Shown one piece after another: positions 43,102-50,924 of a DNA stretch of 52,935 nucleotides; within the stretch, counting starts at the first letter, position 1, and each line of letters starts with the position of its first letter. Source of the DNA: Limisphaerales bacterium (GTDB taxonomy: Bacteria > Verrucomicrobiota > Verrucomicrobiia > Limisphaerales > BOG-1460). The stretch is from NCBI GenBank assembly GCA_003159675.1, contig PLQC01000043.1, positions 1 through 52,935 on the forward strand, read 5' to 3'. Position numbers and translations under genes: made by a program. The notes under the pieces are model-generated. The model was not told the DNA's origin. It saw only the letters and a program-made list of their open reading frames with translations, and ran no database searches.

Positions 43102-45192
43102 ATGAAAGAGTACCAACCTGGTGAGATTCGAAACTTCGCAGTCGTGGGACACGCCTCCTCGGGAAAAACCATGCTCGGCGAAGCCATGCTTGCCTGCGCC
43201 GGCGTCATCAACCGGATGGGCACCATCGCCGCCGGCAGCACCGTTTCCGATTATCACGACAGCGAAAAGCACCGTCAGATTTCCGTGTCCGCCTCGCTCC
43301 TCCACCTCGAATGGCTCAACAAGAAATTCAACGTGATCGACTGCCCCGGTTACGCGGATTTCATCAGCGAAGGCCTCGGCGCGCTGCGCGTCGGTGACTT
43401 CGCCCTGGTGGTCATCCACGCCAACCACGGCGTCGGCGTCGGGACCGACGCGGTCTGGAAATACGCGACGCAATACGGCATCCCGAAAATGATCGTCGTC
43501 AATGCCTTCGACAAGGACGAAAGCGATTTCGAGAAGGTTCTGGGGCAGATCCGCGAGCATTTCGGCGACCGCGTTTTTCCCCTGACCATCCCGGTGAACC
43601 CTGGGCCCGGGTTCAACCAGGTGCTCGACGTGCTCCGGAGTGAAATCATCACCTTCGCGGGCGACAAGAGCGGCAAGTTCACCGAGGCGCCCGCCACCGG
43701 CGAATGGGCCGCGCGGGTCGAGCAGTTGCACAAGCAGCTCATCGAGTTCATCGCCGAGTCCGATGACACCCTGCTGGAGAAGTTCTTCGCGCAAGGCAGC
43801 CTGTCGGAGGAGGAAATGCGCGGCGGCATCCATGCCGCCGTCCAGAACCAGTCCTTCGTCCCGCTGTTCGCCGTGTCGGCCGAAAACAACATCGGTGTCG
43901 CCCGGCTCATCGATTTCATCGCGAAATACGGCTCCTCGCCCGTGGACCGCGCCAAGGTCAGGGCGGTCAACGGCGAAGGCAAGGAGGTCGAGTTGTCCCT
44001 CACGGATCCCGATCCGGTGTGTTACGTGTTCAAAACGATGAGCGAGGCGCAGTTCGGCGAACTTTCCTTTTTCCGGATTTATTCCGGCTCGATCAAGTTC
44101 GGTTCCGAGCTCTACAACACCGACCGCCGCAGCACGGAAAAAATCGGGCAGATTTACATCTTGAACGGAAAGACGCGCACCAGCGTGCCGACGCTCGGCG
44201 CCGGCGACATCGGCGTGGTGGTCAAGCTCAAGGACACGCACACGGGCAACACGCTCTGCGCGTCCAAAAAGCCGGTGTCCCTGCCGAAAGTCCAGTATCC
44301 CAAACCGAACATCAACGCCTCGCTCAAAAGCAGCGGCAAGGGAGAGGAAGACAAGATCGCCTCGGGCCTGGCCGCGTTGCATCATGAGGATCCGACGTTC
44401 CTCTACGCCGTGGATTCCGAACTGCGCCAGACCATCCTCTCGGCCCAGGGCGAGTTGCACCTGGAAGTCATCGCGGACCGGCTCCGGCGACGATACAACG
44501 TGCATGTGGAGTTGATCGAACCGCGCGTGCGCTACCGCGAGACGATCAAGAGCAGGGGCGAATCCAAGCACCGGCACAAAAAGCAGACCGGCGGCGCCGG
44601 CCAGTTCGCCGAGGTCTGGATGCGAATCGAACCGAAACCGCGCGACACCGGCGTCGAGTTCATCCAATCCCTGGTCGGCCAGAACGTGGACCGCGTCTTT
44701 GTGCCGTCGGTAGAGAAGGGCGTGATGAAGGCGTGCGAGGAGGGCATCCTGGCCGGCTACCGTGTCGTGGATGTGAAAATCGATTTTTACGACGGTAAGA
44801 TGCACCCGGTGGATTCCAAGGACATCGCCTTCCAGATCGCCGGTTACTTTGCGTTCAAGGAATCGTTCATGGCGGCCAAAGCCTGCCTGCTCGAGCCGAT
44901 CCATACGGTGGAAATCCGGATCCCCGAGGATTGCATGGGCAAGGTGATGGGCGACCTGTCGAGCCGGCGCGGAAAAATTCAGGGCATGGACACCGACGGC
45001 AGTTTTCAGGTGATCAAGGCGCATGTTCCGGCGAAGGAACTTTACCGCTACTCGAGCACGTTGCGGTCGCTCACCGGCGGCCGCGGGGTGCATTTGGAGG
45101 AGTTCAGCCACTACGAGGAAATGCCGCGCGAGATGGAACACAAGGTCACCGAGGAGAGCAAAAAGGCCCGGCAGCAGCAGCAGGCGGAATGA
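43102..45192 (+). CDS. EF-G-like translational GTPase (EF-G paralogue)
   Basis: A 696-residue EF-G family protein with all five domains. G1 GHASSGKT (16-23), switch I DSEKHRQISVS, G3 DCPG (80-83), G4 NAFD (134-137) where canonical proteins have NKxD. Domain IV (about 480-610, GGAGQFAEVWMRIEP) and domain V (VEIRIPEDCMGKVMGDLSSRRGKIQG) are present. The EKxRxIS wording of switch I matches the EF-G2 type rather than the essential EF-G, which usually sits with rpsL-rpsG. Role may be in ribosome recycling, or it may be unrelated to elongation. Confidence 0.93.
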   Translation: MKEYQPGEIRNFAVVGHASSGKTMLGEAMLACAGVINRMGTIAAGSTVSDYHDSEKHRQISVSASLLHLEWLNKKFNVIDCPGYADFISEGLGALRVGDFALVVIHANHGVGVGTDAVWKYATQYGIPKMIVVNAFDKDESDFEKVLGQIREHFGDRVFPLTIPVNPGPGFNQVLDVLRSEIITFAGDKSGKFTEAPATGEWAARVEQLHKQLIEFIAESDDTLLEKFFAQGSLSEEEMRGGIHAAVQNQSFVPLFAVSAENNIGVARLIDFIAKYGSSPVDRAKVRAVNGEGKEVELSLTDPDPVCYVFKTMSEAQFGELSFFRIYSGSIKFGSELYNTDRRSTEKIGQIYILNGKTRTSVPTLGAGDIGVVVKLKDTHTGNTLCASKKPVSLPKVQYPKPNINASLKSSGKGEEDKIASGLAALHHEDPTFLYAVDSELRQTILSAQGELHLEVIADRLRRRYNVHVELIEPRVRYRETIKSRGESKHRHKKQTGGAGQFAEVWMRIEPKPRDTGVEFIQSLVGQNVDRVFVPSVEKGVMKACEEGILAGYRVVDVKIDFYDGKMHPVDSKDIAFQIAGYFAFKESFMAAKACLLEPIHTVEIRIPEDCMGKVMGDLSSRRGKIQGMDTDGSFQVIKAHVPAKELYRYSSTLRSLTGGRGVHLEEFSHYEEMPREMEHKVTEESKKARQQQQAE

Positions 45193-45210
45193 CTCGTCCG
45201 GACGTCCGGC

Positions 45211-46431
45211 TCAGGCCGGCTGATCGAGCATCCGCACAATCGCACGGGCGGCCCGCTGGACGGCGCCGGGGCCCCCCAGGGAAGCAACAATCCTGGCCAG
45301 ATCCATTCTCACCCGCCGACGGTGGTCTTGATCGCGAAGCAGACCCAGCGCGGCGCAGGAAAGGCTTTCCGGCGTGGCGGCGTTCTGGATGAACTCGGGA
45401 AAAACCTCCGCGTTGGCAAGCAGGTTCGGCATCGTCAACGATTTCACCTTCACGATCTGCCGGGCGATCTGGTACTCGACCCACCAGGCTTTGTACAGCG
45501 TGACCGCGGGCACGCCGAACCAGGCGCATTCCATGGTGACCGTGCCGGTTGAAGCCAGGGCGATGTCGGCCTGTTCCAGCGCCTCCGACAGCCCGCCGAC
45601 CTGGATTTCCAGATCGGGCGGCATTTTCGACGACTTCGCCCGCTGCGCCAGCGACGGATTGGGCAGGACCATTCGCGCGCGCAGTTGGGGCGAGGAAGCG
45701 CGCATCAGTTCGAGCGCGCCGAGCATGACTGGCAGATGGTGCTTCAATTCACTCGGCCGGCTCCCCGGCAGGAGCAGCACCAAAGGCGCGGCCGGCAACT
45801 CTTCCGACCTCCGCCTCCCGCCTCCCGCCCTCTGGTACCGGTCCACGGTCGGATGGCCGACAAACTCCACCTTCAGCTTCGGCACCCGCTTCGCATACCA
45901 GTCCTTTTCAAACGGGAAGATGCTCAGGAGCAGGTCGTAGTCGCGGGCAATCTGATACGCGCGGCTCTCGCGCGAAGCCCAGACCTGCGGCGAAACATAC
46001 TGCACGGTCCGAGGCTGCCAGTCATGGAACCAGTCGTGCCGGCGGCGGGCGTACTGCTTGATCGCGTGGGCGAACCGGCGGTTGAATCCCGAGAAATCCA
46101 CGCAGACGATGACGTCGGGTTCGCGCTCCAGCGCCAGGCGGCAAAGCCGGTTGAAGAATCCGCGAAACTTGAAATAATGCTTCACCACGCCGGACAGGCC
46201 GATGACCGAATGCTCGGTCAGGTCGAAGGCCAGTTCCACCCCGGCGTCTTTCATGCAGGGTCCGCCGGCGCCGAAAAACCGGGGCTCGAGCCCGGTCCGG
46301 AGCGGCTGCAAATCGGACGAATACGCCGATTCGACGGCAGCCAGCTCCCGTCGCAAAGCGCCGACGAGTTCGGCGGCCAGCACGTCGCCGCTGGCTTCGC
46401 CGGCAATGATCATGATCTGTTTGGGCTTCAC
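45211..46431 (-). CDS. lpxB: Lipid-A-disaccharide synthase
   Basis: A 406-residue GT19 enzyme joining UDP-diacylglucosamine and lipid X. Key parts: IMIIAGEASGDVLAAELV, FFGAGGPCM, VIGLSGVVKHYF, VDFSGFNRRFA, YVSPQVWASRESRA, FPFEKDWYA, FVGHPTVDR, LLPGSRPSELKHHLPVM, LASTGTVTMECAWFGVPAV. GTG 46431 was chosen over upstream residues from the repeat array. The Gfo/Idh oxidoreductase lies upstream in the same direction, separated by 369 bp of repeat-rich DNA. Confidence 0.93.
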   Translation of the reverse strand: MKPKQIMIIAGEASGDVLAAELVGALRRELAAVESAYSSDLQPLRTGLEPRFFGAGGPCMKDAGVELAFDLTEHSVIGLSGVVKHYFKFRGFFNRLCRLALEREPDVIVCVDFSGFNRRFAHAIKQYARRRHDWFHDWQPRTVQYVSPQVWASRESRAYQIARDYDLLLSIFPFEKDWYAKRVPKLKVEFVGHPTVDRYQRAGGGRRRSEELPAAPLVLLLPGSRPSELKHHLPVMLGALELMRASSPQLRARMVLPNPSLAQRAKSSKMPPDLEIQVGGLSEALEQADIALASTGTVTMECAWFGVPAVTLYKAWWVEYQIARQIVKVKSLTMPNLLANAEVFPEFIQNAATPESLSCAALGLLRDQDHRRRVRMDLARIVASLGGPGAVQRAARAIVRMLDQPA

Positions 46432-46442
46432 CTCTTTTCTCG

Positions 46443-46655
46443 GTTGCAGGTTGAAAATTGAAAGTTGAAAGTTGAAGGAGCGAACATCCAACGCCCAACA
46501 TTGAACATCCAATGATTAAGGCTGGGCGCGCCAGCGTCCTGGAGTGCGGCAGTCCTCTGCCGCTGTGGAGGTCGGGAGCGAACATCCAGCATCCAGCGAA
46601 AAGCAGCTCCATTCCTGCCATTGGATGTTGGGAGTTCGATGTTGGTTGTTGGATG
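46443..46655. repeat. 7-bp phased repeat, array D, with inverted arms and central hairpin
   Basis: GTTGCAG, GTTGAAA, ATTGAAA, GTTGAAA, GTTGAAG (46443-46477); GAACATC, CAACGCC, CAACATT, GAACATC (46482-46509); inverted TTGGATG, TTGGGAG, TTCGATG, TTGGTTG, TTGGATG (46621-46655). Between the arms is the palindrome GCGGCAG-TCCT-CTGCCGC (46546-46563). No gene is present in the 369-bp gap. Confidence 0.65.
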
Positions 46656-46800
46656 TTCTGGGTGCGCCTTCAGCCGTGCTAAGTCCATCCGTGATTTTCC
46701 GGTTTTCAACTGCTGCCGCGGCAATCCACGCCGGCCGGCCGAACGCCTCCTGTCGGGCTTGTCGATCGCGGAAGGGAACCAGAAGCGGGGTGGCATGGCG

Positions 46801-47823
46801 CTAACTTCCGCTGCCTTGAGTTCGCTTTGTGATTTCAAACGCCAGGTCCAGAGCCCGCCGGGCGGACTCGCCGCTGACCAACGGCGTCTGCTTCTGGCGG
46901 ACGCAGTTGACGAAATGCTGCAACTCCAGTTTGAGCGGCTCTTCCTTCGCGATCGGCACCGGTTCGCGGACGATGCGTTTGCCGCCGAATTCGCTCACGA
47001 TGGTCGAATCCCTGGAGGCCAGAAGCTTCTTCAGGAGCGAACTCTCCTCCTCGCCGTCGCGGGCGATCCGGTAAATGAACCCCTCCTGCGCCCGGTAATC
47101 GAGCGAGACATAGCTCGGCATTGCCCCGCCGCTGAAAACGCGAATCTTCCGCATCCGTTCCGGGCTGACGCGGCTCACGGTCAGGTTGGCGACGCAGCCG
47201 TTGGCGAAGCGGAGGCGGGCGTTGGCGATGTCCTCGGACCGGCTCAGGACGGGAATGCCCACGGCATCGAAACTGGTCACGGGTGATTTGACAAACGCGA
47301 GCACGACGTCCAGGTCGTGGATCATCAAATCGAGCACCACGCCGATGTCGGTGCTGCGGGCCGGGTAGGGGGAGAGCCGGTGTGTTTCGATGAAGCGCGG
47401 ATCGGTGACAACGGTTTGGAGGTACTTGAAAACGGGGTTGAATCGCTCGACGTGGCCGGCCTGCAGCACGCAGTTCTTTTGCTGGGCGATACGGACGATC
47501 TCGACCGCCTGTGCGGCGTTCTCGGTCATCGGTTTTTCCACCAGCACATGTTTGCCCTGTTCCAGCAGGACTTTGGCGATGTCGAAGTGGGTGGTGGTGG
47601 GCGTGACGATGCTGAGCGCGTCGCTGGCGGCGGCGGCCTGCTCGAGGGAGCCGAAAGCGCGCACCTGAAACTTCTGCGCCCACTTGCGCGCAACCTCGGC
47701 GACCACGTCATAGACGCCGGCAAACTCGACCTGGCCCGCGGCGGCGAGTTCGGAATAAATCCGGGCATGCTCCTTGCCAAGCGAACCCACGCCCAGGACT
47801 GCAATTCGAACTTTCCCTTTCAT
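46801..47823 (-). CDS. Gfo/Idh/MocA-family oxidoreductase next to lpxB
   Basis: A 340-residue NAD(P)-dependent oxidoreductase: Rossmann VRIAVLGVGSLGKEHARIYSEL, then VTPTTTHFDIAKVLLEQGKHVLVEKPM (with the EKP Lys), GHVERFNPVFKYL and IGVVLDLMIHDLDVVLAF with the catalytic His region. Its position before lpxB parallels gnnA, a UDP-GlcNAc 3-dehydrogenase located beside lpxA/lpxB in Acidithiobacillus and Leptospira, where it makes amide-linked lipid A. No gnnB aminotransferase is in the window. Its function in lipid A is inferred only. Confidence 0.85.
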   Translation of the reverse strand: MKGKVRIAVLGVGSLGKEHARIYSELAAAGQVEFAGVYDVVAEVARKWAQKFQVRAFGSLEQAAAASDALSIVTPTTTHFDIAKVLLEQGKHVLVEKPMTENAAQAVEIVRIAQQKNCVLQAGHVERFNPVFKYLQTVVTDPRFIETHRLSPYPARSTDIGVVLDLMIHDLDVVLAFVKSPVTSFDAVGIPVLSRSEDIANARLRFANGCVANLTVSRVSPERMRKIRVFSGGAMPSYVSLDYRAQEGFIYRIARDGEEESSLLKKLLASRDSTIVSEFGGKRIVREPVPIAKEEPLKLELQHFVNCVRQKQTPLVSGESARRALDLAFEITKRTQGSGS

Positions 47824-47903
47824 CGACACGCCCCCAGTGTGCCAGCAGAATCACGTCACCGAAAGTCGAAATAACGTCACACGAGGGCTCCGGCACGCTC
47901 TCA

Positions 47904-47924
47904 CTTTGGACTTTGAACTTTGGA
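47904..47924. repeat. 7-bp phased repeat, array E
   Basis: CTTTGGA, CTTTGAA, CTTTGGA in tandem in the divergent gap between the oxidoreductase and plsY. Confidence 0.55.
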
Positions 47925-47947
47925 CCCTGCGCTCATAAAGTACAGCC

Positions 47948-48598
47948 GTGCCGATTCTTGGTTACTTTGCAACCGCCGTCGCCGCCTATCTGCTGGGCTC
48001 CATTCCAACCGGATTTTTGGTGGGAAAAGCCCGCGGCATCGACATCCGCACGGTCGGCAGCGGCAACATCGGTGCGACGAACGTGGTTCGCTCACTGGGG
48101 AAGGGCCCCGGCACGCTCGTGTTGCTTGCGGACGCCTTGAAGGGCTGGGTCGCCGTGCAGGTTGCGGCGCCTCTCATTGCCCGGCTGGTTTCGGGCGCTC
48201 CGGCGCCGGATCTCGAGGATTATTTGCGGATCGTGGCGGGCATCACGGTGATCCTGGGACACAACTACACCTGCTGGCTCGGGTTCAAGGGCGGAAAGGG
48301 AATCGCCACGTCGGCGGGCGTGCTCCTCGCGCTCGTGCCCTGGGCGCTGCTGATCATTGTCGGCGTCTGGATCCTTGCCTTCTCGATCACCCGCTATGTG
48401 TCCGTCGGCTCGATTGCCGCTTCCTTCACACTGCCGTTCGCAACCTGGTTTACCACCAGCCCTCATGACGCCGGATTGACCGCCGTCACCGCCGCCTTGG
48501 GCGTGCTGGCGATTTGCAAACACCGCCGGAACGTCCAACGGCTCCTCGATGGCACCGAACACCGCGTCCAATTCAAGAAAAGGGAGGCCGCGCCATGA
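47948..48598 (+). CDS. plsY: Glycerol-3-phosphate acyltransferase PlsY
   Basis: A 216-residue membrane enzyme that acylates glycerol-3-phosphate with acyl-phosphate. Signatures: YLLGSIPTGFLVGK, the SGNIGATNVVR motif, LGHNYTCWLGFKGGKGIATSAG. About five membrane spans. GTG start at 47948. It ends inside the gpsA start (ATGA), so the two steps making lysophosphatidate are coupled: GpsA supplies glycerol-3-phosphate. Confidence 0.95.
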   Translation: MPILGYFATAVAAYLLGSIPTGFLVGKARGIDIRTVGSGNIGATNVVRSLGKGPGTLVLLADALKGWVAVQVAAPLIARLVSGAPAPDLEDYLRIVAGITVILGHNYTCWLGFKGGKGIATSAGVLLALVPWALLIIVGVWILAFSITRYVSVGSIAASFTLPFATWFTTSPHDAGLTAVTAALGVLAICKHRRNVQRLLDGTEHRVQFKKREAAP

Positions 48599-49572
48599 AT
48601 GTCGCCGTCCTCGGCGCGGGAGCGTGGGGAACCGCGCTGGCCAAGGTCCTCCACGAAAACGGCAACGCGGTGACGCTGTGGGACATCAACGCCGCGACGC
48701 TCGAGGAACTCCGGGGCGGGAGCAGCGAACGCTATCTGCCGGGCGTCCGATTGCCCACCGACTGGCGGGTGGAAGCGGACTTCGGGAAGGCGATCGGCGG
48801 GCGGGAGTGCCTGGTCATGGCCATCCCGTCGCAGGCGTTCCGGCAGGTGGCCGCGAAGTTGAAGGGGCATCCGGCCATCCTCCTGAGCGTCACCAAGGGC
48901 ATCGAGTTTGAAACGGGCGAGACCATGAGCAGCATCCTGCGCGAGCAGGTTCCCGCAAATCGTGTGGCCGCGCTCTCGGGACCCAGCTTTGCCCGCGAGG
49001 TGGCGCTCGCCATCCCGACGACGGTGGTTTGCGCCAGCGAAAACGACGGCACCGCCCGCACCGTCCAGGGACTTTTTCATCGCCCCGAATTCCGGATTTA
49101 CCGCAGCACGGACATCCTCGGCGTGGAATATGGCGGCGCGCTCAAGAATGTCATCGCCATTGCGGCGGGCGTGGGCGACGGGCTGGGTTACGGCGACAAC
49201 ACCAAGGCGGGCCTGGTGACGCGGGCGCTGGCCGAGATGCGCCGCCTGGGGGTGGCGTGCGGCGCGCAGCCGGACACCTTTGCGGGTCTGAGCGGCCTGG
49301 GCGACCTGATGCTGACCTGCTTTTCGAGGCAGAGCCGTAACAGGGACCTCGGCGAACGGCTGGGCCGGGGCGAAACCTTGCAGGCGATTCAAGCCTCCCA
49401 ACCCAAGCTGGCGGAGGGATATCCCACGGCCCGCTCCGCCTACCGTCTTGCGCGCGAGAAGAAGGTGCCGACGCCCATCATGGACGAGGTTTACGCGCTG
49501 CTCTACGAAGGCAAGGAGCCGAAACGGACGGTGCGGGATCTGATCTCCCGCACGTTCAAAGCCGAGGATTGA
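48595..49572 (+). CDS. gpsA: Glycerol-3-phosphate dehydrogenase [NAD(P)+]
   Basis: A 325-residue cytosolic enzyme that reduces dihydroxyacetone phosphate. N-terminal NAD motif MNVAVLGAGAWGTALA, SVTKGIE, GPSFAREVA, catalytic Lys in ALKNVIAIAAG, GDGLGYGDNTKAGLVTRALAEM and GLSGLGDLMLTCFS. ATG 48595 follows a GGGAGG ribosome-binding site lying in the plsY end, with a 4-bp overlap. Confidence 0.97.
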   Translation: MNVAVLGAGAWGTALAKVLHENGNAVTLWDINAATLEELRGGSSERYLPGVRLPTDWRVEADFGKAIGGRECLVMAIPSQAFRQVAAKLKGHPAILLSVTKGIEFETGETMSSILREQVPANRVAALSGPSFAREVALAIPTTVVCASENDGTARTVQGLFHRPEFRIYRSTDILGVEYGGALKNVIAIAAGVGDGLGYGDNTKAGLVTRALAEMRRLGVACGAQPDTFAGLSGLGDLMLTCFSRQSRNRDLGERLGRGETLQAIQASQPKLAEGYPTARSAYRLAREKKVPTPIMDEVYALLYEGKEPKRTVRDLISRTFKAED

Positions 49573-49702
49573 AGGCCGTTTCTCCAACTTCGTAAGGCAG
49601 TGGAGCGTGGCTGTGGCGAAGCCCAGCCGCAGCAGGCCAAGCTGTTTCACATCGGCAACAGGCTCTCGGGGGCCATCAGCCCAGCCAACCCGCAGCGACC
49701 GG

Positions 49703-49727
49703 TGCTTTGCACACCGTCGCGGTCCGT
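49703..49727. repeat. Dispersed 25-nt repeat, copy 1
   Basis: TGCTTTGCACACCGTCGCGG then TCCGT. Near-identical copies are at 50485-50509 and 50620-50642. The 213-bp gap has no gene. Confidence 0.6.
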
Positions 49728-49785
49728 TGTATGGATCGACCCCCTCTTGGGATTTGACTCGTCCCGCTCTTGTCGAGCGGCAGCT

Positions 49786-50391
49786 TCACGCCATCGCCTG
49801 CTGGATGAGCTTCAGTAAATCGGCGTAGGCCACGACGGCTTTGAACTGCGGGAATTCCCGCCGGACATTGTCCGGCGCGCGAAACAGGATTCCCACATTC
49901 GCTTCCAGCAGCATCGCGGTGTCGTTGAAGGAATCGCCGGCGGAGATCACGTGATAATTCATTCGCTTGAACGCGGCCACCGCTTCACGCTTCTGCTCCC
50001 GGATCCGCAACTGGTAATCCACGATCCGGTCGTTCTCCACGACCAGCCGGTGGCAGAGCAGGGTGGGCCAGCCAAGCTGGCGCAGGAGCGGCGAGGCGAA
50101 TTGCTCGAACGTGTCGGACAGAATGATCACCTGCGTCTTCGATCGGAGCTCGTCCAGAAATTCCTTCCCGCCCTCGATCGGATGGAGCGCGCCGATGACC
50201 TGCTGGATGTCGGACAGCTTCAGACCGTGCCGGTCCAGGATCGCCAGGCGTCCGCGCATCAGCTTGTCGTAATCCGGTTCGTCACGCGTGGTGCGGCGCA
50301 GTTCAGGAATGCCGGTCTTTTCGGCGACGGCGATCCAGATCTCGGGAGTCAATACTCCCTCCATGTCCAGCGTGACGATCGATTGTTTCAC
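49786..50391 (-). CDS. thrH: Phosphoserine phosphatase/homoserine phosphotransferase ThrH-like
   Basis: A 201-residue HAD-family protein very similar in wording to ThrH: TLDMEGVLTPEIWIAVAEKTGI, PDYDKLMRGRLAILDRHGLKL, DIQQVIGALHPIEGG, IILSDTFEQFASPLLRQLGWPTLLCH and ISAGDSFNDTAMLLEANVGILFRAP. Motif I is D-x-E (Asp9, Glu11) as in ThrH, not D-x-D. It can dephosphorylate phosphoserine and transfer phosphate to homoserine. GTG 50391 gives family length; the longer upstream frame runs through repeats. Confidence 0.92.
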   Translation of the reverse strand: MKQSIVTLDMEGVLTPEIWIAVAEKTGIPELRRTTRDEPDYDKLMRGRLAILDRHGLKLSDIQQVIGALHPIEGGKEFLDELRSKTQVIILSDTFEQFASPLLRQLGWPTLLCHRLVVENDRIVDYQLRIREQKREAVAAFKRMNYHVISAGDSFNDTAMLLEANVGILFRAPDNVRREFPQFKAVVAYADLLKLIQQAMA

Positions 50392-50484
50392 AGGGCGGAA
50401 ATCGAAGCAGGAAACCCGAACCCTGTCGAGCCCGCCGTAACGGGAATCGTCTCTGCAAAATGGGATGTCGGGTCGAGTCACGGA

Positions 50485-50509
50485 TGCTTTGCACACAGTC
50501 GCGGTCCGT
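50485..50509. repeat. Dispersed 25-nt repeat, copy 2
   Basis: TGCTTTGCACACAGTCGCGG then TCCGT; one base different from copy 1. Lies in the 533-bp non-coding stretch 50392-50924. Confidence 0.6.
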
Positions 50510-50619
50510 GAGGCTGAGGAGCGCGGCTGGGTCCGCCGAGGACTAGCCGCAGCACGATCGTAGACGAGGGCTGGAGACGGTTCCAACGGGCCGTGACGAG
50601 GATCGCGCGAAATGACTGG

Positions 50620-50642
50620 TGCTTCGCACACAGTCGCGGTCC
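50620..50642. repeat. Dispersed 25-nt repeat, copy 3
   Basis: TGCTTCGCACACAGTCGCGG then TCC. 135 bp after copy 2. Confidence 0.55.
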
Positions 50643-50700
50643 ACCTTCCGCTCAGAAGTCTTTGAAACTGTCTTCCAGCGGGATGGATTGGTAATGGAGA

Positions 50701-50826
50701 ATGAAGGATCCCGGCGCGGCGCGGCGCACCCTCGAGCCGCTGTTGTTGCCCAATGCCGGGGCGGATCTTCGCGCGCACGCCCGGGAAATCACCCAGGAAA
50801 TCAACCGCGATGATCCGCGGAAATGA
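50701..50826 (+). CDS. Possible 41-residue small protein or C-terminal remnant
   Basis: A frame MKDPGAARRTLEPLLLPNAG with a tail of AREITQEINRDDPRK, ending at TGA 50824-50826. Codon choice (GCC, GGG, GAT, ATC, CGC) looks coding-like and the upstream bases read GGAGA. No recognisable family; it may be the surviving end of a lost gene. Confidence 0.3.
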   Translation: MKDPGAARRTLEPLLLPNAGADLRAHAREITQEINRDDPRK

Positions 50827-50924
50827 GCCTCAAGGATGGGGATCTCCCGCCCCTCGCACGCAGGGTGTGACAAGGGTGTGACTCGCAGTTGACCTTTGCC
50901 GGTCATTCACGAAGAATCCCCTCC

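Noticed and set aside
43027-45141. 704-residue open frame on the minus strand
   Set aside because: It is the shadow of the EF-G-like gene in GC-rich DNA; its sequence has no family features while the plus frame has every EF-G motif.
49573-49785. Small RNA downstream of gpsA
   Set aside because: The region contains a dispersed repeat but no promoter or terminator that would support a transcript.
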